Assembly: GCF_900590755.1 (NCBI RefSeq) | Contig: NZ_UUOC01000052.1 | Location: 496,001-560,000 of the forward strand | Reading direction: 5' to 3' | Origin: Pseudomonas viridiflava | GTDB lineage: Bacteria > Pseudomonadota > Gammaproteobacteria > Pseudomonadales > Pseudomonadaceae | Length of the DNA stretch: 64,000 nt | In this document: positions 25,644 to 33,684 of the stretch, piece after piece | How positions within the stretch are numbered: the first letter of the stretch is position 1 | Layout of the letters: each line of letters begins with the position of its first letter | Made by a program: the position numbers and the translations under genes | The notes under the pieces: model-generated | The model's input: only the letters and a program-made list of their open reading frames with translations | What the model was told of the DNA's origin: nothing | The model's database searches: none

Positions 25644-26693
25644 ATGCCCCAACACCGTCCTTACAAAGTTGCACTCAACGGCTACGGCCGGATCGGCCGC
25701 TGCGTCGTGCGCGCGCTGTGCGAGCGAGGGACGAAGGCCGGGTTCGAAGTGGTTGCCATCAACGATCTGGCCGACATGGCCAGCCTCGAATACCTCACGC
25801 GCTTTGACTCCACACATGGCCGCTTTCCGGGCGAAGTGCGGGTCGAAGGGCAGTATCTGCATATCAACGATCACAAGATCAAAGTGCTGCGCAGCGCCAC
25901 GCCCGAAGATGTCGACTGGGCGGCGCTGGAAATTGATCTGGTCCTCGAATGTTCGGGCGTCTACAACACTCGCGAAGATGGCCAGCGGTTTCTCGACGCC
26001 GGTGCTCCGCGGGTGCTGTTTTCCCAGCCAATGGCTAGCGAAGCCGATGTCGATGCCACCATCGTCTTCGGCATCAACCAGCAAAAGCTGACGGGCCGCG
26101 AACTGCTGGTGTCCGCTGCATCCTGCACCACCAATTGCAGCGTGCCGTTGCTGCGTTTGCTGGATCAGGCCCTTGGTCTGGAATACATCACCATCACCAC
26201 GATCCACTCGGCGATGAACGACCAGCCCGTGATTGACGCCTATCATCATGAGGATCTGCGCCGCACACGCTCGGCTTTCCAGTCGATCATTCCGGTGTCC
26301 ACTGGTCTGGCGAGGGGCATCGAGCGGCTGCTGCCGGAACTTGCGGGCCGAATTCAGGCCAAAGCAGTGCGCGTGCCGACGGTCAACGTGTCGTGTCTGG
26401 ACATCACTTTGCAGACCGCGCGGGACACCGACGCTACGGAGATAAACCGCATTCTGCGCGAGGCCGCCACCAGCGGCCCGCTCAAGGGTTTGCTGGCTTA
26501 TACCGAGCTGCCGCACGCCAGTTGCGATTTCAACCATGACCCTCATTCGGCCATCGTCGATGCGAGTCAGACCCGCGTTTCCGGCCCCAGGCTGGTGAAT
26601 CTGCTGGCCTGGTTCGACAACGAATGGGGTTTTGCCAACCGAATGCTTGACGTTGCCGAGCAGTTTTTGCGCGTCGCAGACCCACAACAGTAA
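25644..26693 (+). CDS. epd: Erythrose-4-phosphate dehydrogenase
   Basis: A 349-residue GAPDH-family enzyme that oxidises D-erythrose 4-phosphate to 4-phosphoerythronate, the first step towards pyridoxal phosphate. It shows the NAD-binding start YKVALNGYGRIGRCVVRAL, the catalytic cysteine in SAASCTTNCSVPLL, and the C-terminal WFDNEWGFANRML signature. EYITITTIHSAMNDQPVIDAYH distinguishes Epd-type from glycolytic GAPDH, as does its position in front of pgk and fda, the same order as in E. coli. The stop is 16 bases before the pgk start, so the genes are co-transcribed. Confidence 0.94.
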   Translation: MPQHRPYKVALNGYGRIGRCVVRALCERGTKAGFEVVAINDLADMASLEYLTRFDSTHGRFPGEVRVEGQYLHINDHKIKVLRSATPEDVDWAALEIDLVLECSGVYNTREDGQRFLDAGAPRVLFSQPMASEADVDATIVFGINQQKLTGRELLVSAASCTTNCSVPLLRLLDQALGLEYITITTIHSAMNDQPVIDAYHHEDLRRTRSAFQSIIPVSTGLARGIERLLPELAGRIQAKAVRVPTVNVSCLDITLQTARDTDATEINRILREAATSGPLKGLLAYTELPHASCDFNHDPHSAIVDASQTRVSGPRLVNLLAWFDNEWGFANRMLDVAEQFLRVADPQQ

Positions 26694-26709
26694 AAACAGG
26701 GATTCACTC

Positions 26710-27873
26710 ATGACCGTGTTGAAGATGACCGACCTCGACCTGCAAGGTAAGCGTGTACTGATCCGCGAAGACCTCAACGTCCCGATCAAGGACGGCGCCG
26801 TCAGCAGCGATGCACGTATTCTTGCGTCGCTGCCGACCATCAAGCTGGCGCTGGAAAAGGGCGCGGCCGTGATGGTCTGCTCGCACCTGGGGCGCCCGAC
26901 CGAAGGTGAGTTTTCTGCCGAGAACAGCCTCAAGCCAGTCGCCGAGTACCTGAGCAAAGCATTGGGCCGCGAAGTGCCGCTGGTTGCTGATTATCTGGAC
27001 GGTGTTGACGTCAACGTGGGCGACATCGTGCTGTTCGAGAACGTGCGCTTCAACAAGGGCGAGAAGAAAAACGCTGACGAGCTGGCTCAGAAATATGCAG
27101 CCCTGTGCGACGTGTTCGTAATGGACGCTTTCGGCACTGCTCACCGTGCTGAAGGCTCGACCCATGGCGTTGCCAAGTTCGCCAAAGTGGCCGCTGCAGG
27201 TCCGTTGCTGGCTGCAGAGCTGGACGCACTGGGCAAGGCCCTCGGCGCTCCGGCCCAGCCAATGGCAGCCATCGTTGCTGGCTCCAAAGTTTCCACCAAG
27301 CTGGACGTGCTCAACAGCCTCAGCACTATCTGCAATCAATTGATCGTCGGCGGCGGCATTGCCAACACCTTCCTGGCCGCTGCTGGCCACAAGGTCGGCA
27401 AATCGCTGTACGAGCCGGACCTGCTGGACACCGCCCGTGAAATCGCGGGCAAGGTCAGCGTGCCGTTGCCAGTGGACGTTGTGGTTGCCAAGGAATTCGC
27501 CGAGAGCGCGACTGCAACGGTAAAACTGATCGCCGACGTTGCCGATGACGACATGATTCTGGATATCGGCCCGCAAACTGCAGCGCACTTTGCCGAACTA
27601 CTGAAATCTTCCAAGACTATTCTGTGGAACGGTCCGGTTGGCGTGTTTGAATTTGACCAGTTCGGTGAAGGCACCAAAACCCTGGCCAAGGCGATTGCAG
27701 ATAGCTCGGCATTCTCAATCGCGGGCGGTGGCGACACTCTGGCGGCAATCGACAAATATGGCGTGGCGGACAAGATCTCCTACATTTCCACTGGCGGCGG
27801 TGCTTTCCTTGAGTTTGTCGAAGGCAAGGTTCTGCCAGCCGTGGAAATCCTGGAACAACGCGCCAAGGCCTGA
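26710..27873 (+). CDS. pgk: Phosphoglycerate kinase
   Basis: A 387-residue glycolytic/gluconeogenic enzyme that transfers phosphate between 1,3-bisphosphoglycerate and ADP. Features are KRVLIREDLNVPIKDG, VMVCSHLGRPTEG, the basic-patch ENVRFNKGEKKN, the hinge region and ATP motif GPVGVFEFDQF, then SIAGGGDTLAAIDKYG. The start MTVLKMTDLDLQGKR follows 16 bases after epd; a frame start at 26632 lies inside epd and is not used. Cotranscribed with epd and probably with the lipoprotein genes that follow. Confidence 0.97.
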   Translation: MTVLKMTDLDLQGKRVLIREDLNVPIKDGAVSSDARILASLPTIKLALEKGAAVMVCSHLGRPTEGEFSAENSLKPVAEYLSKALGREVPLVADYLDGVDVNVGDIVLFENVRFNKGEKKNADELAQKYAALCDVFVMDAFGTAHRAEGSTHGVAKFAKVAAAGPLLAAELDALGKALGAPAQPMAAIVAGSKVSTKLDVLNSLSTICNQLIVGGGIANTFLAAAGHKVGKSLYEPDLLDTAREIAGKVSVPLPVDVVVAKEFAESATATVKLIADVADDDMILDIGPQTAAHFAELLKSSKTILWNGPVGVFEFDQFGEGTKTLAKAIADSSAFSIAGGGDTLAAIDKYGVADKISYISTGGGAFLEFVEGKVLPAVEILEQRAKA

Positions 27874-27900
27874 TAGCAGGCTTTGCGAAAGGGAATTGAA

Positions 27901-28125
27901 ATGCTCAAGCCATTACAGCTGCTGCTGATCGCCGGATTACTGGCCGGATGTGCCAGCGAGCCGGAAGCCGAAGAGGCTGTGCGTGAGCCGACACTGGCTC
28001 ACCTTGGCTGCTACCAGGCGAACTGGCAGGCTGAAACCGTGCCGGTCATTTACAAACGCGGTGGTTCAGCGGTGTTGGAAAAGTACGAATTCATGCCGGA
28101 TGTCGGGGCAGTGCCCTGCCATTAA
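27901..28125 (+). CDS. Small lipoprotein of unknown function
   Basis: A 74-residue predicted outer- or inner-membrane lipoprotein. The N-terminus MLKPLQLLLIAGLLAGCAS has a clear lipobox, LLAGC, with Cys17 as the lipidated residue. The mature part is short, with two further cysteines near positions 42 and 73 that could pair, and no known domain. It starts 27 bases after pgk with GAAAGGG as a ribosome site, so it probably belongs to the pgk transcript. It is the first of three consecutive small lipoprotein genes between pgk and fda. Confidence 0.75.
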   Translation: MLKPLQLLLIAGLLAGCASEPEAEEAVREPTLAHLGCYQANWQAETVPVIYKRGGSAVLEKYEFMPDVGAVPCH

Positions 28126-28214
28126 AGCGTGTGCAAATAGAGCGGTTTGGCAACATCTCGGGTCAGGAGTGGTCTTTACAGGGTGGATAACTTTTCTGGA
28201 TAAGGACCTTCCCC

Positions 28215-28412
28215 ATGAAAACCGCCGCCCTGACCTTGTTGAGTTGTTTGATATTTGCCGGTTGCAGCGGGTCTGGCTCACACGCCAAGACCTGTCAGAT
28301 TTTCAGCCCGGCGTCCGTGAACGTGCCGACGACCCAGAATGATCAACGGGTTGAAGCGCAGGCTACGGGCGAACCGGCCGACGATCGGAACCAGGAACAG
28401 AACTGCCCCTGA
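28215..28412 (+). CDS. Very small lipoprotein of unknown function
   Basis: A 65-residue predicted lipoprotein with a lipobox LIFAGC after MKTAALTLLSC. The mature part is polar, without recognisable domain, and ends in DRNQEQNCP with a terminal cysteine that could pair with the one in AKTCQIF. A ribosome site is weak (AAGGAC). Being short, it could be spurious, but the signal peptide with lipobox and the neighbouring lipoproteins support it. Confidence 0.6.
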   Translation: MKTAALTLLSCLIFAGCSGSGSHAKTCQIFSPASVNVPTTQNDQRVEAQATGEPADDRNQEQNCP

Positions 28413-28465
28413 GTGTTGAAGCAACTGGCATGTGCCTTGCTCCGCAGGGCAGGCCAGGAGAAGTA

Positions 28466-28789
28466 ATGAAAGGCTTGATTGCCCTTGCGACATTTGCAGT
28501 GCTCGGCGGTTGCGCCAGCATGAAGGCTCCAGAACCAGGCGACAATTGGTCCCATTGGGTGTGCGACAGCAAAGCCCAGGTCCATTGGCGTTATGTTGAC
28601 CCGGCCAAGGCTGCAGTCGATGTGCGCCTTAACGAGAGTGATCAGGTTTTTCGGCTCACTTCTGAGCCGGGCTCGCCTGCGTTGTACAGCAACGGTGTAC
28701 TGGCTTTTCAGAACAAGGGCGATGAAGGCCTGGTGTACTGGGAAGCCACTAATGATTTGATCGGGCGCGGTTGCAAGCAGGTTCGCTGA
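28466..28789 (+). CDS. MliC-like lysozyme inhibitor lipoprotein
   Basis: A 107-residue lipoprotein. The signal peptide MKGLIALATFAVLGGCAS has a lipobox ending in GGC. The mature domain matches the MliC pattern: WVCDSKAQVHWRY, DVRLNESDQVFRLT, and VLAFQNKGDEGLVYWE, where the last motif is the family's K-rich lysozyme-contact strand. MliC proteins inhibit C-type lysozyme at the cell envelope. The two cysteines near the domain ends (CDSK and GRGCKQ) fit a disulfide. The ATG at 28466 follows AGGAGAA. The substrate enzyme is inferred from the family and not visible here. Confidence 0.75.
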   Translation: MKGLIALATFAVLGGCASMKAPEPGDNWSHWVCDSKAQVHWRYVDPAKAAVDVRLNESDQVFRLTSEPGSPALYSNGVLAFQNKGDEGLVYWEATNDLIGRGCKQVR

Positions 28790-28901
28790 CCGGCACCGAT
28801 GATCCAGCGCACGGCCTTCGGGTCGCCGCGCAGAACTTGAATAGCAGCCGCCGCTATGGCCGGTTTGCACGATAACGACCCTACCGGGAGAGAGACAGAC
28901 A

Positions 28902-29966
28902 ATGGCACTTATCAGCATGCGCCAGATGTTGGACCACGCAGCCGAATTCGGTTATGGCGTCCCAGCTTTCAACGTGAACAACCTGGAACAAATGCGCGCC
29001 ATTATGGAAGCGGCCGACAAGACCGATTCCCCGGTGATCGTCCAGGCTTCGGCCGGTGCTCGCAAATACGCTGGCGCCCCGTTCCTGCGCCACCTGATCC
29101 TGGCAGCGGTTGAAGAATTCCCGCACATCCCTGTGGTCATGCACCAGGATCACGGCACCAGCCCTGATATCTGCCAGCGCTCGATCCAGCTGGGCTTCAG
29201 CTCGGTCATGATGGACGGCTCGCTGGGTGTCGACGGCAAAACGCCAACCACCTACGAATACAACGTAGAAGTGACTCGTCGCGTTGTGGCTTTCGCTCAC
29301 GCCTGTGGCGTTTCGGTCGAAGGTGAGCTGGGTGTTCTGGGCTCGCTGGAAACCGGCATGGCGGGCGAAGAAGACGGCGTGGGTGCAGAAGGCATTCTCG
29401 ACCACAGCCAGATGCTGACCGACCCGGAAGAAGCCGCCGACTTCGTCAAGAAGACCCAGGTCGATGCCCTGGCAATTGCCATCGGCACCAGCCACGGCGC
29501 TTACAAGTTCACCAAGCCACCTACCGGTGACATCCTGGCGATCGACCGCATCAAGGAAATCCACAAGCGCATTCCGAACACTCACCTGGTGATGCACGGT
29601 TCGTCTTCGGTTCCGCAGGAATGGCTGAAAATCATCAACCAGTACGGCGGCGAAATCAAAGAAACCTACGGCGTACCGGTTGAAGAAATCGTTGAAGGCA
29701 TCAAGCACGGCGTGCGTAAGGTCAACATCGACACTGACCTGCGTCTGGCGTCCACCGGTGCCATCCGTGAGTTCATGGCCAAGAACCCGGGCGAGTTCGA
29801 CCCACGTAAATACCTGGCCAAGACCGTAACGGCCATGCGTGACGTGTGTATCGCTCGCTACGAAGCATTCGGCACCGCTGGCAATGCTTCGAAGATCAAG
29901 CCAGTGTCCCTGGACTTGATGTTCGAGCGTTATGCCCGTGGCGAACTGGATGCCAAGATCAACTGA
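28902..29966 (+). CDS. fda: Fructose-bisphosphate aldolase, class II
   Basis: A 354-residue zinc-dependent aldolase joining glyceraldehyde 3-phosphate and dihydroxyacetone phosphate. It starts MALISMRQMLDHAAEFGYGVPAFNVNN. Metal and active-site residues lie in VVMHQDHGTSPDICQRSI and in EGELGVLGSLETGMAG; later motifs are IGTSHGAYKF and HLVMHGSSSVPQEWLK, followed by VNIDTDLRLA. The length fits the Calvin-type class II enzymes common in Pseudomonas. It ends in a strong terminator. It closes the central-carbon gene run. Confidence 0.97.
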   Translation: MALISMRQMLDHAAEFGYGVPAFNVNNLEQMRAIMEAADKTDSPVIVQASAGARKYAGAPFLRHLILAAVEEFPHIPVVMHQDHGTSPDICQRSIQLGFSSVMMDGSLGVDGKTPTTYEYNVEVTRRVVAFAHACGVSVEGELGVLGSLETGMAGEEDGVGAEGILDHSQMLTDPEEAADFVKKTQVDALAIAIGTSHGAYKFTKPPTGDILAIDRIKEIHKRIPNTHLVMHGSSSVPQEWLKIINQYGGEIKETYGVPVEEIVEGIKHGVRKVNIDTDLRLASTGAIREFMAKNPGEFDPRKYLAKTVTAMRDVCIARYEAFGTAGNASKIKPVSLDLMFERYARGELDAKIN

Positions 29967-29990
29967 GTCATGGTTGATTGAGCAGCACTG

Positions 29991-30020
29991 AAAAAGCCCG
30001 CAGCGATGCGGGCTTTTTTG
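29991..30020 (+). terminator. Terminator of fda
   Basis: The stem AAGCCCGCA/TGCGGGCTT is followed by a T-run, 25 bases after the fda stop. It marks the end of the central-carbon gene block. Confidence 0.9.
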
Positions 30021-30185
30021 TGGGCGAGTGGTTATTGGGCGGTGGCCCGGCTTAAGCACCAATATTAGCTTTTTAAATTTTCGTTACATCCTTGGCCATA
30101 TTGTCATCCCTGTTGGCGGATACAGTGCTGCATTTGTGTATCTGACTGACCGATATATACATTTATTACTGTCGAAAATAGGGAA

Positions 30186-30728
30186 ATGACGATGGCTATG
30201 AGTGTGGGTACGCCAAGTGCTCCAGGTTCCATTACTTATACCCCTATGGAGTATGTATTTGAAATCAGCGAGCCGGAGATGAAAGAAAATGAGTACACAG
30301 TCGATAATGAAGAAGGAGCGCGAGAGATAATGGCGAATGTCGGCATTCGTGATTTCGACAAGCTCAAGGCGCTTCTTGATGGGCTGGACATGACGTCTAT
30401 AAGTACGCGGGAGTTGAGCATATTGACTTCTGAGCTGCGCGGTCTCGGATTTAACGATATCTCTGCCAGTACCTTCCTGGCTCAAGGAAACCAAGACACT
30501 GGTTTTGATGGGCGATCGCGGAATCGGGATGTGAAGTTCAATGCGATTCCATTGATTTACGAGCAGTTGGAGGGGCACCGGGGATTCGCTTTGCGAGAGG
30601 GGCTGACAAAGGATCGAGCGTTTGGTCGCATTCTTGGCAGTCTGGTTAACGCCAATCATGTCGTGGCGGCACTCACGTATCTGGCAAAAAGCGCGGAGAA
30701 ACTACCTTCCATCAATGAGCGGGTATGA
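30186..30728 (+). CDS. Hypothetical protein, accessory
   Basis: A 180-residue protein that I do not recognise. It starts at the ATG 30186 after a weak GGGAA site. It is acidic near the N-terminus (EISEPEMKENEYTVDNEEGA), then has a predicted helical region with repeated leucines (KLKALLDGLDMTSISTRELSILTSEL), and later a charged stretch (LEGHRGFALREGLTKDRAF). There is no signal peptide or membrane helix, no known motif. The base composition looks more AT-rich than neighbours, and it begins a block without homologues of the flanking conserved genes, so it may be recently acquired. Confidence 0.6.
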   Translation: MTMAMSVGTPSAPGSITYTPMEYVFEISEPEMKENEYTVDNEEGAREIMANVGIRDFDKLKALLDGLDMTSISTRELSILTSELRGLGFNDISASTFLAQGNQDTGFDGRSRNRDVKFNAIPLIYEQLEGHRGFALREGLTKDRAFGRILGSLVNANHVVAALTYLAKSAEKLPSINERV

Positions 30729-30740
30729 CCCGCAGATCAG

Positions 30741-30769
30741 TGCGCCGGGGGTCAAGGGCGCCCGGCGCA
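30741..30769. other. Hairpin between convergent genes
   Basis: Perfect nine-base arms TGCGCCGGG/CCCGGCGCA around an 11-base loop. It lies between the convergent hypothetical genes and may act as a factor-dependent terminator, as no T-run follows. Confidence 0.5.
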
Positions 30770-30784
30770 TTGAGGGGGCAGTGG

Positions 30785-31162
30785 CTATCGAGTTATTACT
30801 GTATTACCTGAGTAAACTCGTGGCACCGGGTATTCGTTGCGATGCCGAATCTGAAAAGTACCCGGAGTCGTGATCAGTGAGGCAGAACCGCCTGGAGCAT
30901 CCGCAACTTTTCGCCACTGGCCATTCTCCAGTTTTTCAATCCACATCGTGGGCTTCGGTCCACCTTGAGCGGATTGGACCTGGGACCTTATGACAACAGA
31001 ACTGCAGGTGGGTCCGTTGACGATTGTGACGGGGCCGTAAGCGGTAACTGTTTCATTTGCTGGGATAGCACCTGAATAACGGTTATCTAGGGTAATGCAT
31101 GCGGCCTCAGCTTGCGAAGCCACCGCCAAAGTGAGCAATGATGCTGAAAGTAATTTGTTCAT
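30785..31162 (-). CDS. Secreted protein of unknown function
   Basis: A 125-residue exported protein. MNKLLSASLLTLAVASQAEA is a signal peptide, giving a mature protein that starts ACITLDNRYSG. Two cysteines (at the mature start and in GPTCSSV) could form a disulfide. The rest is rich in beta-type sequence and proline, without recognisable domain; GGPKPTMWIEKLENGQW and TFQIRHRNEYPVPRVY are the most distinctive pieces. The start MNKLL at 31162 follows GAGAA; a longer frame start at 31222 is less likely because it precedes the signal peptide. No operon partner. Function unknown. Confidence 0.65.
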   Translation of the reverse strand: MNKLLSASLLTLAVASQAEAACITLDNRYSGAIPANETVTAYGPVTIVNGPTCSSVVIRSQVQSAQGGPKPTMWIEKLENGQWRKVADAPGGSASLITTPGTFQIRHRNEYPVPRVYSGNTVITR

Positions 31163-31572
31163 AGTGTGTTTCTCGCTATATATAATTAGTGTTCGACCGT
31201 TATCGAAGTCGAACGGATACATGCAAAGCTTTTTCGCATGTGGGGATTTCTGTGATAGAAGTTCAAACTGTAGGAAACGTCTTACATATTCATCTACCTC
31301 GTGAAGTAGTTGTTTAAGATATGTTTTGACGTAATAGATTTTTGATTAAAAGATCAAGCGGATTTCGCGAAACTTACCCGAAGGGATAGGTTTTTCTGTG
31401 GACGATGCGGATGCCAGGGTTGTTTGCGCACCCTGTAGGAGCTGCCGAAGGCTGCGAACAGCGGAACACCAGACAAGCCGCGTTCGTCGCCTTCGTAACG
31501 ACATCTAATAACAGTGGGGATCGGAATGAAGCCCCACAGGCGCTTGTGAGCGCCTTCAGGGCTGTATGGGTC
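31163..31572. other. AT-rich intergenic region with a REP remnant
   Basis: 410 bases, mostly AT-rich, without a supportable gene. It holds the promoter side of the secreted-protein gene and a family-A REP at about 31434–31457. The matching right arm has decayed into CGTCGCCTTCGTAACGAC. The stretch between 31250 and 31380 is noticeably AT-rich. Confidence 0.6.
31434..31497. repeat. Degenerate REPIN, family A
   Basis: The left REP is intact (GTAGGAGCTGCCGAAGGCTG) while the opposite arm shows only a rough match to TTCGCAGCCTTCGGCAG. This could be a REPIN in decay or a fusion with another sequence. Confidence 0.75.
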
Positions 31573-32058
31573 TCAGCGCCCGGCGCTTTCGTTACGCACC
31601 ATCAGCAACCGTGAGGCTTCGTTGTAATCAGCCTGGAATGCCGGGCTGCCAATCCACTCCACCGCAGTGTCTTCGTCTTCGTCGAAGAACATCGCGCGGT
31701 AGGTGATCAACAGGCCCATCATGAAGTCAGTGGCTTCTTCCTCGTCTTCTTCGGCAATCACCAGTTCCAGCACCGGGTATTGCAGGAACACCGCGCACAT
31801 CGCCAGCTGGCTGATGGCTTGAGCGGCTTTCATGGTCTGGAACAGATCGTCGAAGTCGGCCGGATCGAAACCGTTGTCCACGATGTCCTTGAAATCGAAA
31901 GTGCTCAGATCGATCTCGACGTCATCGAACGGCTGATCAATCAGGGGAGAGGCAAACATCTGATGCACGACTTTCTTCGCCGGCTTGTGCGAACGGTTCT
32001 GCTTGGCCTTGGCTTTCGCTCGTTGGGCGCGTTTTTGCTGCTTGTCTGGCGAAGCCAT
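31573..32058 (-). CDS. Conserved hypothetical acidic protein
   Basis: A 161-residue protein with a strongly basic N-terminus (MASPDKQQKRAQRAKAKAKQ) and a very acidic body (DDVEIDLSTFDFKDIVDNGF and EEDEEEATDFMMGL). It appears to lack a signal peptide or membrane helix. This polarised charge pattern resembles small conserved Pseudomonas proteins of unknown role, possibly RNA- or ribosome-associated by analogy only. The start at 32058 is preferred over 32088, which would add ten residues. No operon partner is obvious. Confidence 0.7.
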   Translation of the reverse strand: MASPDKQQKRAQRAKAKAKQNRSHKPAKKVVHQMFASPLIDQPFDDVEIDLSTFDFKDIVDNGFDPADFDDLFQTMKAAQAISQLAMCAVFLQYPVLELVIAEEDEEEATDFMMGLLITYRAMFFDEDEDTAVEWIGSPAFQADYNEASRLLMVRNESAGR

Positions 32059-32160
32059 TGATTGGGTCCTATTGCGGCGAGTAATCACAGGACGCCATTG
32101 AAGCGCAGATCCGACTGAATATCCAAGGGTGTGACGGGTAGCGCTAGATCCTGCGGCAAA

Positions 32161-32415
32161 TCATTTGCGCATCTCGCGAGGGCGTTTCAATGCTTCAGGC
32201 CACCAGTGCTTGCCGTCCTTGTCCATTTTCCAGGGGTTGTAAAACTCGCGGTAGTGAAGGGGTTCGTTTTCCGGGTGGCCGGGAAGGCGCTGATTTTCGG
32301 CTCGGCGATAAGCTCGATGCCAAGCTGCTTTATCCTGGGCTTCTGAGGTGGCACTGGTGATGCCAAAGATGGGAGTTTTACGGCGACTTCTGCTCAAGGT
32401 GTAAACCGGAGGCAT
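32161..32415 (-). CDS. Conserved small hypothetical protein (SRRKTPIFG family)
   Basis: An 84-residue basic protein starting MPPVYTLSRSRRKTPIFGIT if the ATG at 32415 is used. A TTG at 32508, which touches the upstream pseudogene stop, would add 31 residues. RSRRKTPIFGITSATSEAQDK is a short conserved motif I have seen in small uncharacterised bacterial proteins. The C-terminus has WKMDKDGKHWWPEALKRP. There is no signal peptide. It follows the broken toxin gene on the same strand and may have been part of the same acquired segment. Function unknown. Confidence 0.55.
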   Translation of the reverse strand: MPPVYTLSRSRRKTPIFGITSATSEAQDKAAWHRAYRRAENQRLPGHPENEPLHYREFYNPWKMDKDGKHWWPEALKRPREMRK

Positions 32416-32504
32416 GTGGAACACCGTAGCCGGTGCTCGCCCCGCTTTTTGCAGAGCCGCGTAGGTTATCAGCTGCTCAGCTGATGAAAAAGCGCAGCGT
32501 GAAT

Positions 32505-32857
32505 TCAAACAATGATCGTATGAGGATAAGCCTTCATAGCGCTGTCGTGTGTCACCAGACTGATGCCTTCGGCCATTGCCTGAGCAACCATGATGCGATC
32601 AAACGGATTGCGATGATGGTTTGGCAGGGTGCCTACGTTAAGTCCGTAGGCTGAGGTGATGGGTATCTCAAGGTAGCCCGCATCCGTCAACTCTTTGCGC
32701 AGCACAGAAGGGTTCACGCCCGTGCGCTCGGTGCCTTTAATCGTCAATTCCCAGATGCTTGCCGCACTGAAATACAAGGTGTTGGACTGATTGTCGATCA
32801 ACTGGACTGCTATTTTGCAGCCCAAATCAGAACGTGAGTGTCCAGCAGCGACTTCAT
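32505..32857 (-). pseudogene. Frameshifted PIN-domain (VapC-type) toxin
   Basis: Starts at the ATG 32857 overlapping the antitoxin stop as ATGA. The first 15 codons read MKSLLDTHVLIWAAK, a typical PIN start with the metal-binding Asp, then meet a TAG at 32810–32812. The rest continues in another frame: AVQLIDNQSNTLYFSAASIWELTIKG, and later NPFDRIMVAQAMAE and LVTHD, both PIN motifs with acidic residues. Compared with usual VapC length (about 125–130), roughly ten codons are missing around the junction. I read this as an old deletion with frame loss, so no functional toxin is made; a sequencing error could only explain the frame, not the missing residues. Confidence 0.85.
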
Positions 32858-33081
32858 TCCTTACCTTCGAACAGGTCAGCGATTTCAGCATCCATTGCGT
32901 CAGAAGCTCCCGCATTTAATGTCACATTGCTCAGCATTCCGCGCCGCTTCGCAGGAGTGATAGGCACAAGCTTGGCAATGGGTATGCCTGCTTTGGCGAT
33001 GATGATGGTTTCCCCGCCCGCAGCGGCATCTACAAGCTGTGAGAAGTGCGTCTTCGCGGCGTGGATGTTGTGGGTTTGCAT
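32854..33081 (-). CDS. Phd/YefM-type antitoxin
   Basis: A 75-residue antitoxin. MQTHNIHAAKTHFSQLVDAA and GGETIIIAKAGIPIAKLVP show the Phd/YefM fold, which binds operator DNA. The acidic C-terminus (AEIADLFEGKE) is the usual toxin-wrapping tail. The start at 33081 is preferred over 33096, which adds only five residues. It overlaps the toxin start by four bases. Because the toxin is broken, this is an orphan antitoxin that could still neutralise related toxins. Confidence 0.87.
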   Translation of the reverse strand: MQTHNIHAAKTHFSQLVDAAAGGETIIIAKAGIPIAKLVPITPAKRRGMLSNVTLNAGASDAMDAEIADLFEGKE

Positions 33082-33170
33082 GGTATTGCCTCCCATGGTT
33101 GGTGAGGCTTACCTTAGTCCTGTCGATGGACTAAGCAAAGTCAGCGGAGCATGAAGAAACCGCAGACAAT

Positions 33171-33195
33171 AAAAAACCCGCACTAGGCGGGTTTT
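33171..33195 (-). terminator. Terminator of tRNA-Phe
   Basis: On the minus strand AAAACCCGCC/GGCGGGTTTT-type arms close a short hairpin, ending in a T-run about 40 bases after the tRNA. It can also stop antisense transcription. Confidence 0.8.
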
Positions 33196-33234
33196 AGATT
33201 TTCAGATTATTTGACACCACCTGAAATTAATTAG

Positions 33235-33310
33235 TGGTGCCCAGAGACGGAATCGAACCGCCGACACGGGGATTTTCAATCCCCTGCTCTACCGACTGAG
33301 CTATCTGGGC
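33235..33310 (-). tRNA. tRNA-Phe (GAA)
   Basis: The minus strand gives a 76-base cloverleaf beginning GCCCAGATAGCTCAGTCGG and ending with an encoded CCA. The anticodon loop is ATTGAAAAT with anticodon GAA, so it reads Phe codons. The T-arm has GGTTCGATTCC. tRNA 3' ends are common integration sites; the adjacent toxin remnant and unknown genes fit that, but no duplicated end fragment is seen in the window. Confidence 0.98.
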
Positions 33311-33411
33311 AACGGGGCGCATTAAACGTGTTTTTCAGGGGGTCGTCAAGCATGTTTTTTAAAAAATCTTAATTATTACCGTCGCTTACGACCCGAACTG
33401 CCTGAAACGCT

Positions 33412-33684
33412 TTATTTCTCGGGGGGAACGTAGCCTTCGGCCTGGGCGTATTCCTCGCCGGACAGGAACTTGTCCATCTGGGTCTGGAGGAATTTGCGAT
33501 CTTCGGCGTTCATCATGTTCAGGCGTTTTTCGTTGATCAGCAGGGTCTGGTGTTTCTGCCAGTCGGCCCAGGCTTTCTGCGAGACGTTGTTGAAGATGTC
33601 TTCGCCCTTGGCGCCTGGGTACGGGGCGCGTTCCAGGCCGGGCAGTTCTTCTTTGTATTTGCGGCACATTACGGTGCGGGTCAT
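33412..33684 (-). CDS. yggX: Fe(II)-trafficking protein YggX
   Basis: A 90-residue cytoplasmic protein that protects Fe–S clusters from oxidation. It starts MTRTVMCRKYKEELPGLERAPYPG, with the conserved Cys7, and contains WADWQKHQTLLINEKRLN. Its start overlaps the mutY stop as ATGA, so the two are translationally coupled, the same pair as in E. coli. Length is standard. Confidence 0.97.
   Translation of the reverse strand: MTRTVMCRKYKEELPGLERAPYPGAKGEDIFNNVSQKAWADWQKHQTLLINEKRLNMMNAEDRKFLQTQMDKFLSGEEYAQAEGYVPPEK

Noticed and set aside
24486..26957. Open frame of 823 codons antisense to tkt, epd and pgk
   Set aside because: It crosses three conserved genes and a REPIN on the other strand, with no recognisable domain. 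A coding-bias shadow.
33171..33310. Integrated element with att sites at tRNA-Phe
   Set aside because: No integrase gene and no duplicate of the tRNA 3' end were found in the window.
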